This document shows, piece after piece, positions 1 to 5,013 of a stretch of DNA of 5,013 bases (position 1 is the first letter of the stretch; each line of letters begins with the position of its first letter). This DNA is from Deltaproteobacteria bacterium. Lineage in GTDB: Bacteria > SAR324 > JACQKK01. The stretch covers positions 1 to 5,013 of the forward strand of contig JAOUPZ010000240.1 in assembly GCA_029879595.1 (NCBI GenBank). The letters run 5' to 3'. The notes below the pieces were generated by a model. That model ran no database searches and had not been told where the DNA came from. It worked only from the letters and a program-made list of their open reading frames with translations. The translations under genes and the position numbers were made by a program.

Positions 1-42
1 ACACCGTATGCGATGATTTGCGGTGAGAGCCTGAACCTGTGC

Positions 43-1329
43 TCAGGAGCGCCCTTTTTCGGTAAGCACCGAGATGTGGTCCTTCTTGAGATTGGAAAAA
101 ATGTTTTTCCCCGGAACAGCGGATTCGCTGATTCTGCGGGGAGGAGGCTCAATGACCTCCTCGCGCTGGGGGGGGGCGGGGACATCCGCAGGCCTGGGCG
201 CAGGGGGCGGGTTGTCCGCTTCGGCGCCGGTTCGGGCTCGGGGAGTCGATTTGCCGGATTTCCCATCCCGCAGCAGGGCGTCGTACTTGATGTTCTGCAT
301 GTCCAGATTGCGGGTGAACTCCTGCAGAACCTGAATCCGGTCGTCTGGAAATATTTTTCCGGATATGTTGAACCTGCCGTTTTCCGGGAGGTTCTTCAGG
401 TGGCCGGATAATTTCTTGATGAACCCGGTTACCTGGGCGGGAGGAAGTTTCTTTTCCGCTCCGGCGTCCTTGCCGATGGCTTCAAAGACGATTTTCAGCA
501 GGGTATCCCGCTTCAGCATGTCCTGCAGGAACAGATAGTGGAGAAACCGCCGGAATATCTTGGCCAGACCCTGGTGAATGCCCAGGGTTATCAGAACGGG
601 GCTGGATATGTCGATCTGTAAAAGTGAAAGCTGGTGGTTCTTGGGGTCCACGCTGGTTACGGCGCAGACGAACTCATATCCGCTTTGCAGGAAGTCCATC
701 ACCTGGGCCAGCATGGTTACGGAAAACTGGTCGGGCGCAGGAATCTGATAGGAAATCTGCAAAGGGACGATGCCTTCCCTCAAGGGGGCCATGCTCAGTT
801 CCTTGGCAAGGTCGCTGACTCCGGCAAAGCGGGAAATGAACATATCCCAGTGGTATCCGATACGGTCTATATCCAGCAGCAGACCCACCAGTTCCTCCTC
901 GCTCAGGCGTCCCTTATAGCGGTAGTACTCCCAGTGTTTCTGATAAAGGCCCTCCACCTCTTCGGAAAGCTCGGAAAGACGCTTCAGATCGACAATGCTG
1001 GAGGGAATGTCCCGGTGGGTGGCCCGCAGGTCTTCCAGGCGGATGATGGCCCTTCTCAAGGCTTTCAGAGCCTCCTGGATCCCCTGACAGAAGGATTCAT
1101 TGAACAGGGCTTCCTTGATTTCCACGTTTATGAAGGAAACCAGTTCTGATTGCAGAAGATGTTCGGGAAGTCCGTCGAGAAACCGGTATCGAATTTCGCT
1201 GTACTGACGAAATCGGGCATCCATCAGCGACACGATTTCTGCCGCTACCGGCTCTATTATGGCGTGGTTTTGTTTTAGCTGTTGTATAATCACCGCTTCA
1301 CGTCCATGTACAGGGTGATTTTGCCCCAA
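43..1329 (-). CDS. Hypothetical protein, helical with proline-rich C-terminal tail
   Basis: I do not recognise this 428-residue protein and assign no function. Seen in the sequence: residues about 13-180 look mostly helical and charged, with possible coiled-coil character around 85-130. Residues about 200-268 form a mixed segment in which a hydrophobic strand containing an ISSP motif (241-244) is followed by an amphipathic helix rich in Phe and Leu (250-270). Residues about 355-400 are proline-rich and low-complexity, followed by a short polar tail. There is no signal peptide and no clear transmembrane helix, so a cytoplasmic location is inferred. The start is uncertain. The longest frame opens with TTG at 1329, which has no good ribosome-binding site and lies at the edge of a hairpin. 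A GTG at 1293 (residue 13) is an alternative, and the first ATG is only at residue 36. It is the last visible gene of the leftward unit, 47 bp after ndk. The reading frame is long, intact and codon-like, so it is very likely a real gene. Confidence 0.8.
   Translation of the reverse strand: MGQNHPVHGREAVIIQQLKQNHAIIEPVAAEIVSLMDARFRQYSEIRYRFLDGLPEHLLQSELVSFINVEIKEALFNESFCQGIQEALKALRRAIIRLEDLRATHRDIPSSIVDLKRLSELSEEVEGLYQKHWEYYRYKGRLSEEELVGLLLDIDRIGYHWDMFISRFAGVSDLAKELSMAPLREGIVPLQISYQIPAPDQFSVTMLAQVMDFLQSGYEFVCAVTSVDPKNHQLSLLQIDISSPVLITLGIHQGLAKIFRRFLHYLFLQDMLKRDTLLKIVFEAIGKDAGAEKKLPPAQVTGFIKKLSGHLKNLPENGRFNISGKIFPDDRIQVLQEFTRNLDMQNIKYDALLRDGKSGKSTPRARTGAEADNPPPAPRPADVPAPPQREEVIEPPPRRISESAVPGKNIFSNLKKDHISVLTEKGRS
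168..176. repeat. Nine-base G/C homopolymer inside the unknown gene
   Basis: The plus strand carries nine consecutive G, read as C9 on the coding minus strand. The tract encodes Ala-Pro-Pro at about residues 384-386 in the proline-rich tail of the unknown protein. Runs of this length are prone to slippage. A gain or loss of one base would change only the last 42 or so residues and leave the folded part intact. It may also simply reflect proline codon choice in a low-complexity tail. Confidence 0.6.
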
Positions 1330-1353
1330 GCCGCGCCCATCCCGGTCGCGGCT
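1329..1353 (-). promoter_or_regulatory. GC-rich stem-loop in the ndk-to-unknown-gene gap
   Basis: On the minus strand a perfect 7-bp stem (AGCCGCG pairing with CGCGGCT) encloses an 11-base loop. It lies 23 bases after the ndk stop codon. The 3' arm ends on the first base of the candidate TTG start of the downstream gene. No run of T follows on the transcribed strand, so it does not look like a standard intrinsic terminator. It could be a weak attenuator, an RNA-processing or stability element, or a structure limiting translation of the downstream gene. The pairing is seen directly; any role is inference. Confidence 0.4.
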
Positions 1354-1376
1354 CCTGGTTTCAAAATAACAATATC

Positions 1377-1811
1377 CTAACGGTTGCCTTTTATCAATTC
1401 CGTTTCCGGGAAGAAGAAGGCTATTTCCTTTGCGGCCGTTTCCGGGGCGTCTGAACCGTGAACGGTATTTATTTCCACATTTTTCGCAAAGTCTTTCCGG
1501 ATGGTGCCTTCGTCTGCCTTTTCCGGATTGGTTGCTCCCATCAGTTCCCGGTTTTTCTGGATGGCATTATAACCCTCGAGAACGCTCACCACAATAGGCC
1601 CGGAGGTCATATAGGTGGCGAGGCTGTCGAAAAACGGGCGTTCCCGGTGAACCGCATAAAAAGCCTCGGCCTCCTCCCTGGTCAACCTGGTAAGGCGGAG
1701 GGCCCGGATGGTCAATCCTGCTTTTTCAAAGCGGCTGATAATCCTGCCAATGATGTTCCTTTCGACCCCATCGGGTTTGATGATGGACAGAGTCAGTTCT
1801 TTTTCAGCCAT
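1377..1811 (-). CDS. ndk: Nucleoside diphosphate kinase
   Basis: This enzyme transfers the gamma-phosphate of ATP to nucleoside diphosphates through a phosphohistidine intermediate, balancing the cytosolic NTP and dNTP pools. The 144-residue length is typical of the family. Family residues are in their expected places: Lys12 in the IIKPDGV motif near the N-terminus, Tyr52, Phe60, Arg88, Thr94, Arg105 and Asn115 around the nucleotide, and the catalytic His118 in the signature NTVHGSD (115-121). The residue before Asn115 is Ile, where many homologues have Arg. The ATG start at 1811 is supported by an AAGG ribosome-binding site five bases upstream. It follows aroQ by 122 bp with no convincing promoter or terminator between, so read-through from the upstream genes is likely but not proven. 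Identity is very secure. Confidence 0.97.
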   Translation of the reverse strand: MAEKELTLSIIKPDGVERNIIGRIISRFEKAGLTIRALRLTRLTREEAEAFYAVHRERPFFDSLATYMTSGPIVVSVLEGYNAIQKNRELMGATNPEKADEGTIRKDFAKNVEINTVHGSDAPETAAKEIAFFFPETELIKGNR

Positions 1812-1933
1812 TAAAACCTTGTAATATATGAATTAAAACAACAATTGCCTGGGCATTGAGTAAAGGCCGGGGCTGCCAATATTGTTGCTCACCGCCTCAT
1901 TATGTATCGAAGGAAAAGCAAGCTCAAGGGGAA

Positions 1934-2374
1934 TCAGGCGCCGGACTTCAGTTTGTCAAGGGCGTAGCTGGTGGCCAACTCATATCCCATGGGCCCCAAC
2001 CCGCTGATTATTCCCACTGCGATATCAGCAAGATAGGACTTGCCCCGGAAAGCTTCCCGGGCGTGTACATTGGAGATATGAATCTCAATGAAGGGAATTT
2101 TTATGGCCAGGATGGCATCGCGAAGGGCCACGCTGGTGTGGGTGTATGCGCCGGCATTGATAAGCAGAAAATCCGCCTTGTTGTGCTTATGCAGCCAGTC
2201 GACCATGTCACCCTCGGAGTTGGACTGGAAGCACTGAACCTGATGACCGGCTTCACGGGCCAGGTCGCCAACCGCTTTTTCAATCTGCTTAAGGGTGGTG
2301 GCACCGTATATGGAAGGTTCCCGCTGGCCCAGGGTGTTCAGATTGGGGCCATTCAACAGCAGAATTGTCGCCAT
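1934..2374 (-). CDS. aroQ: Type II 3-dehydroquinate dehydratase
   Basis: This enzyme catalyses the third step of the shikimate pathway, the reversible dehydration of 3-dehydroquinate to 3-dehydroshikimate, toward aromatic amino acids and chorismate. The type II family forms small dodecamers and is unrelated to the Schiff-base type I enzyme (aroD). The 146-residue length fits. Visible motifs are NGPNLN (8-13), the flexible lid with Arg18 and catalytic Tyr23 in a REPSIYG motif, QSNSEGD (50-56), the INAGAYTHTS substrate loop with Asn73 and His79 (72-81), and the EIHISNVHAREAFR block (97-110) with Glu97, catalytic His99, Arg106 and Arg110. All key residues are present. The ATG start lies 3 bp beyond the stop of the Fe-S carrier gene. 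Its ribosome-binding site would fall inside that gene and is weak, which suggests translational coupling. It is sometimes also named aroK2 or qutE-like in other taxa; aroQ is the usual bacterial symbol. Confidence 0.97.
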   Translation of the reverse strand: MATILLLNGPNLNTLGQREPSIYGATTLKQIEKAVGDLAREAGHQVQCFQSNSEGDMVDWLHKHNKADFLLINAGAYTHTSVALRDAILAIKIPFIEIHISNVHAREAFRGKSYLADIAVGIISGLGPMGYELATSYALDKLKSGA

Positions 2375-2377
2375 GGA

Positions 2378-2752
2378 TCAAATCTTCAGTTCAAAGACCG
2401 GCAGTTCGGTGCCTTCGTCTTTCGGTTCGTAAATAAAGGATGTTCCACAGCCGCAGGAGCCTTTGGCGGATGGGTTGATGAATTTCAATCCGCGGTCAAC
2501 CAGATTGTAGCTCCAGTCAATCTCGGTGCCATCTATGTACAGATGGCTTTTCTTGTCCACCAGTATGCGCAGTCCCTGGGATTCAAACTCCAGATCGTAT
2601 TTTCCCTTGTTGCCGTCAAACTCAAATGTATAGGTGAAACCGGAACAGCCGCCTCCCTTGATACCGATTCGGACAGGGATTTCTTCACCCAGCCCTTCCT
2701 CAGCTTTGATCTTGCGGATTTCCTTGGCGGCGGCTTCTGATAGTGTGATCAT
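2378..2752 (-). CDS. A-type iron-sulfur carrier, HesB/IscA/ErpA family
   Basis: Proteins of this family carry or insert Fe-S clusters into apo-proteins during Fe-S biogenesis in the cytosol. The 124-residue protein holds the three invariant cysteines that bind the cluster: Cys36 in the GGGCSGF motif (33-39) and Cys100 and Cys102 in GSCGCGTSF (98-106). The N-terminus (MITLSEAAAKEI) is the standard family start, which supports the ATG at 2752. After the CGC motif the chain continues for about 18 residues (YEPKDEGTELPVFELKI), longer than E. coli IscA or ErpA, which end soon after this point. The sequence does not decide between IscA, SufA and ErpA, and no isc or suf genes are in view, so no symbol is given. 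It is the first gene of the leftward unit and is served by the promoter at 2885-2912. The ribosome-binding site is weak (AGAAG about ten bases upstream). Confidence 0.95.
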   Translation of the reverse strand: MITLSEAAAKEIRKIKAEEGLGEEIPVRIGIKGGGCSGFTYTFEFDGNKGKYDLEFESQGLRILVDKKSHLYIDGTEIDWSYNLVDRGLKFINPSAKGSCGCGTSFIYEPKDEGTELPVFELKI

Positions 2753-2884
2753 GTGTTTTGGTCTTCTGAAAGTTGTCCGGGCGTGTTTTTGCCTGTCCGT
2801 CCGGGGGCCTGGAAAGTTTTGATACTTCCAATATGCTGATATGAATATATTATTCTAAAGGCTTATGCTCGCCTCTTCTGTTAT

Positions 2885-2912
2885 TTTATATTGTGGCCTG
2901 CAAATGTGTCAA
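2885..2912 (-). promoter_or_regulatory. Sigma-70-type promoter of the Fe-S carrier-aroQ unit
   Basis: On the minus strand the -35 box is a perfect TTGACA (2912-2907). A 16-base spacer separates it from TATAAA (2890-2885), which matches five of six -10 consensus bases. Transcription would start near 2878, giving a leader of roughly 125 bases before the ATG at 2752. It is the best promoter match in the window and points at the leftward genes. No operator for a known Fe-S regulator could be identified in the leader. Confidence 0.65.
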
Positions 2913-2919
2913 TGAGGCA

Positions 2920-3071
2920 ATGGGAAATGCTCCATCTGGGTGTTCTCAAAAAGTTTTCTCCAAAAAACTAAGATCACGCGGTGACAAAACGGGTTCGAGC
3001 ACCTGGAGCTTTTATTGAGCAGGACATCCAGTGCGAAATTAAAAGAAGGGAAAAATCCGAAGTTTTATTAA
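2920..3071 (+). pseudogene. Coding-like small ORF remnant with a frame break
   Basis: An ATG at 2920 opens a 32-codon frame that closes at 3018 and includes the stretch QKVFSKKLRSRGDKT. Near 2990 a second frame takes over, running in the open from 2985 to a TAA at 3069-3071 and reading FEHLELLLSRTSSAKL followed by KEGKNPKFY. Inserting one base between 2990 and 2993 would join the two into a continuous peptide of about 49 residues. The translation looks peptide-like in composition, but neither half has a good ribosome-binding site and the second half has no ATG. It could be a decayed gene, a piece of a dispersed repeat, or chance. No family is recognised. Confidence 0.25.
2994..3037. repeat. 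Imperfect inverted repeat in the intergenic region
   Basis: The left arm 2994-3007 reads TTCG, AG, CAC, C, TGGA. The right arm 3027-3037 reads TCCAGTGCGAA. Eleven base pairs form if the AG and the single C on the left arm bulge out, around a 19-base spacer. It overlaps the coding-like remnant, so the arms may belong to a repeat element or to a structured RNA. Pairing is seen directly; function is unknown. Confidence 0.35.
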
Positions 3072-3095
3072 CATCCCGGGCATTTCTGATAGGAT
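3068..3095 (+). promoter_or_regulatory. Candidate sigma-70-type promoter for lon
   Basis: TTAACA (3068-3073, five of six matches to the -35 consensus) is followed after 16 bases by TAGGAT (3090-3095, four of six matches to the -10 consensus). Transcription would start near 3102, leaving a leader of about 120 bases before lon. A second possible pair, TTGACC (3128-3133) and TATATT (3154-3159), has a 20-base spacer, too long for a typical promoter. No heat-shock sigma-32 promoter (CTTGAA with CCCCAT) is apparent even though lon is often heat-induced. Confidence 0.35.
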
Positions 3096-3210
3096 TATAG
3101 GTGTAAGATGTAAAAAAGAGGGCGGGTTTGACCCCGAAGGACGAGATATTTCGTATATTATAGGCAGGAACACAAAAATCATAAAACCTGATCTAAAGCA
3201 CTGCACCACA

Positions 3211-3216
3211 AAGGTG
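3211..3216 (+). promoter_or_regulatory. Ribosome-binding site of lon
   Basis: AAGGTG lies five bases upstream of the ATG at 3222. It fixes this ATG as the start in preference to the later in-frame ATG codons at residues 14 and 17, which lie inside the conserved N-terminal motif. Confidence 0.7.
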
Positions 3217-3221
3217 AAACG

Positions 3222-5013
3222 ATGTCTGAACTGAAAACCGGTCCCACCATCACGCTGCCCATGCTTCCCATGCGGGAGGATATTATTTTCCCCGGCATGA
3301 CAGTGCCTTTTTTCATTGGCAGGAAACAGTCCATGGAGGCGGTCGAAAAGGCTCTCAACAGCGACCGGAAGATTTTTGTGATTACGCAGAGGGATACCTC
3401 CATCGAGCGCCCCACCGAGGAAGACCTGTTCGATGTGGGGACTGTGGGCAACATCCTGCAGATTATGAGGCTGCCCAACGGCACACTGAAGGCCCTGTTC
3501 GAGGCGAAATCCAGGGGCAGGCTGATCGAGGCCCAGTTGAATCGCGATTATTATTATGCGGTGGTCGAGGAACTCCCCATTATTCAGGATGCGGGCCCTG
3601 AAATAACTGAAATCGCAAATAAAATTAAAAGTATCGCCCAGGAATATATCCAGGAGACCAAGAAGAACCCCGATGAAATAGACGTGGAGGCCATCTTAAA
3701 CTCACCCCCAGACGAACTGGCTGACAAGCTGGCTCCCCTGTTGAGCACCTCCAGGGAGAGCAAGCAGGGGCTGCTGGAGGAGATGGATCCCCGGAGCAGG
3801 CTGGAAAAAGTCCGGCAGACCATGAGCGACGACACTCAGGTGCGACAGCTCGAGAAAAAGCTCAAGGATCAGGTTCGCAAATCCCTGGGAACCCAGCACC
3901 GGGACGAATTTCTGCAGGATCAGCTGAAGGCGATTCAAAAGGAGCTTGGACAGGGGGAGGATGCCCGTGACGACTTTGATGAAATGGAAAAGCAGATCGC
4001 GGAATGTGGAATGCCCGAAAATGTGGTGGACGTGGCCAAAAAGGAGCTTAAAAAGCTCAGGCTGATGTCTCCCATGAGCGCCGAGGCCAATGTGGGTCGC
4101 AACTACCTGGACTGGCTGACATCCCTGCCCTGGGCGAAAAACACCGATGACCAGTTTGATCTGGAACGGGCTCAGAAGATCCTGGACGAGGACCACTACG
4201 GTCTGGAAAAGGTAAAGGAACGGATAATTGAATACATGGCCGTGAGCAAGATGAAAGGGCACCTGAAGGGGCCCATTCTCTGCTTTGTGGGGCCCCCGGG
4301 AGTCGGGAAGACCTCACTTGCCAAGTCTATCGCCAGAGCTCTGGGCCGCAATTTTGCCCGCATGAGCCTGGGAGGAATCCGGGATGAGGCCGAGATCAGA
4401 GGGCACAGGCGTACCTATATCGGCGCCATGCCGGGCAAGATCATCCAGGCGGTGAGAAAGGCCAAGAGCCACAACCCGGTAATTCTGATGGATGAGATAG
4501 ACAAGCTCTATGCCTCCATCATGGGCGATCCCTCGGCCGCCATGCTTGAGGTGCTAGATCCTGAGCAGAACCGCACCTTCATGGATCACTATATCGAGGT
4601 GGAGTACGACCTTTCAGAATCACTGTTCGTTTGCACGGCCAACTCCACGGCCAATATCAGCCCTCCGCTGCTGGACAGGATGGAAGTGATCAATCTGCCG
4701 GGCTATACAGCGCTGGAAAAAATGAAAATCGCCCAGCGGCATCTGATCCCTAAGCAACTCACCGATCACGGACTGGGTGATGAGGATGTAAAGCTGAAGA
4801 AGGATGCCGTGCTGGCAATAATTGATAATTACACCCGCGAGTCAGGCGTCAGGGGACTGGAGCGGGAGATTGGAAAAATACTGAGAAAACTGGTGACTCA
4901 GGTGATGCGCAATGACAAGGACAATATGCCCTTGTCCGTCACCAGGAAATCCGTGGAGAAATATCTTGGCGTTCCAAGATATCACCATCAAACCGCTGAG
5001 AAAAAGACGAAAT
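3222..5013 (+). CDS. lon: ATP-dependent protease Lon, 3' end beyond the window
   Basis: Lon is a cytosolic hexameric AAA+ serine protease that unfolds and degrades damaged and regulatory proteins. The 597 codons present align without gaps of note to the first three quarters of a Lon of about 780-800 residues. The N-terminal substrate-binding domain begins with the LPMREDIIFPG motif (16-25 region) and runs to about residue 200. A helical linker follows with QLKAIQKELG (234-243) and NYLDWLTSLPW (ending at Trp304). The AAA+ module shows Walker A GPPGVGKT (357-364), the pore-loop segment RTYIGAMPG, Walker B ILMDEID (421-427), sensor-1 Asn474, arginine finger Arg486 in LLDRMEV, and sensor-2 Arg544 in SGVRGLERE. 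The frame is open to the edge and stops in the linker just after YLGVPRY, so the Ser-Lys protease domain is not in view. The loop after Walker B is unusual: YASIMGDP stands where most Lons have a D-x-RGDP form. It is transcribed divergently from the Fe-S carrier gene and no clpX precedes it, so it may be one of several lon paralogues. Confidence 0.97.
   Translation, partial: MSELKTGPTITLPMLPMREDIIFPGMTVPFFIGRKQSMEAVEKALNSDRKIFVITQRDTSIERPTEEDLFDVGTVGNILQIMRLPNGTLKALFEAKSRGRLIEAQLNRDYYYAVVEELPIIQDAGPEITEIANKIKSIAQEYIQETKKNPDEIDVEAILNSPPDELADKLAPLLSTSRESKQGLLEEMDPRSRLEKVRQTMSDDTQVRQLEKKLKDQVRKSLGTQHRDEFLQDQLKAIQKELGQGEDARDDFDEMEKQIAECGMPENVVDVAKKELKKLRLMSPMSAEANVGRNYLDWLTSLPWAKNTDDQFDLERAQKILDEDHYGLEKVKERIIEYMAVSKMKGHLKGPILCFVGPPGVGKTSLAKSIARALGRNFARMSLGGIRDEAEIRGHRRTYIGAMPGKIIQAVRKAKSHNPVILMDEIDKLYASIMGDPSAAMLEVLDPEQNRTFMDHYIEVEYDLSESLFVCTANSTANISPPLLDRMEVINLPGYTALEKMKIAQRHLIPKQLTDHGLGDEDVKLKKDAVLAIIDNYTRESGVRGLEREIGKILRKLVTQVMRNDKDNMPLSVTRKSVEKYLGVPRYHHQTAEKKTK

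Larger units (their letters stand above)
2753..3221. other. Divergent intergenic region between the Fe-S carrier gene and lon
   Basis: This 469-base stretch is more AT-rich than the flanking genes and holds no intact gene I can support. From left to right it contains the leader of the leftward unit, a near-consensus minus-strand promoter (2885-2912), a coding-like but frame-broken segment (2920-3071) that includes an imperfect inverted repeat (2994-3037), a candidate lon promoter (3068-3095), a second weaker promoter-like pair (3128-3159), and the lon leader with its ribosome-binding site. No tRNA, CIRCE operator or sigma-32-type element was found. Confidence 0.8.

Noticed and set aside
30..47. 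Short inverted repeat (CCTGA with TCAGG) over the stop codon of the unknown gene, as a terminator
   Set aside because: The stem has only five pairs and no T-run follows on the transcribed strand.
634..1149. Plus-strand open frame of 171 codons opposite the unknown gene
   Set aside because: The minus-strand frame covers it completely, is much longer, and has a more protein-like composition, so this is treated as a shadow.
1812..1933. Possible separate ndk promoter (CAGGCA-N17-TATATT) or an RNA gene in the aroQ-ndk gap
   Set aside because: The -35 matches only three of six bases and the start would fall on the ndk ribosome-binding site. No tRNA fold and no convincing terminator were found in this gap.
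1856..2740. Long plus-strand open frame (294 codons) opposite aroQ and the Fe-S carrier gene
   Set aside because: It is antisense to two genes with complete sets of family motifs, and its translation resembles no protein; it is a by-product of the codon usage on the other strand.
2952..2969. Six-pair AT-rich hairpin (AGTTTT with AAAACT) in the intergenic region as a terminator
   Set aside because: The stem is mostly A-T pairs, no T-run follows, and no gene ends nearby to be terminated.
3120..3165. Heat-shock (sigma-32) promoter or CIRCE operator upstream of lon
   Set aside because: No CTTGAA/CCCCAT pair at proper spacing and no TTAGCACTC inverted repeat could be found.
3702..4262. Minus-strand open frame of 186 codons opposite lon
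   Set aside because: It lies wholly inside the conserved lon coding sequence on the other strand; it is a shadow frame.

Overview
The window reads as an ordinary chromosomal segment of a Gram-negative-type bacterium with intermediate GC. The protein sequences and gene mix would fit a sulfate-reducer-like Desulfobacterota (former Deltaproteobacteria). That placement is inference from general sequence character only; no rRNA or other taxonomic marker is present.

Layout: two divergent transcription units flank an intergenic region of about 470 bp (2753-3221). The leftward unit on the minus strand runs, in order of transcription, from an A-type Fe-S carrier (HesB/IscA/ErpA family, 2378-2752), to a type II 3-dehydroquinate dehydratase (aroQ, 1934-2374), a nucleoside diphosphate kinase (ndk, 1377-1811), and a 428-residue protein of unknown function (43-1329). 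The first two genes are 3 bp apart and surely co-transcribed. A 122 bp gap precedes ndk, and a 47 bp gap containing a GC-rich stem-loop precedes the unknown gene. A near-consensus sigma-70 promoter (TTGACA-N16-TATAAA) sits upstream of the Fe-S carrier gene. The rightward unit begins with lon (3222 to beyond the right edge), an ATP-dependent protease. Only the N-terminal substrate-binding region and the AAA+ module lie in the window; the Ser-Lys protease domain does not.

Functionally, the leftward unit combines Fe-S protein maturation, shikimate-pathway biosynthesis and nucleotide balance, a set of housekeeping functions with no obvious common pathway. Lon serves protein quality control. No CRISPR array, tRNA, rRNA, insertion sequence or evident defence system is visible.

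The points most worth a second look are the unrecognised 428-residue protein with its proline-rich tail encoded over a C9 tract, a coding-like but frame-broken segment with an imperfect inverted repeat in the intergenic region, and an altered loop after the Walker B motif in Lon. I did not find convincing evidence of a new multi-gene system.
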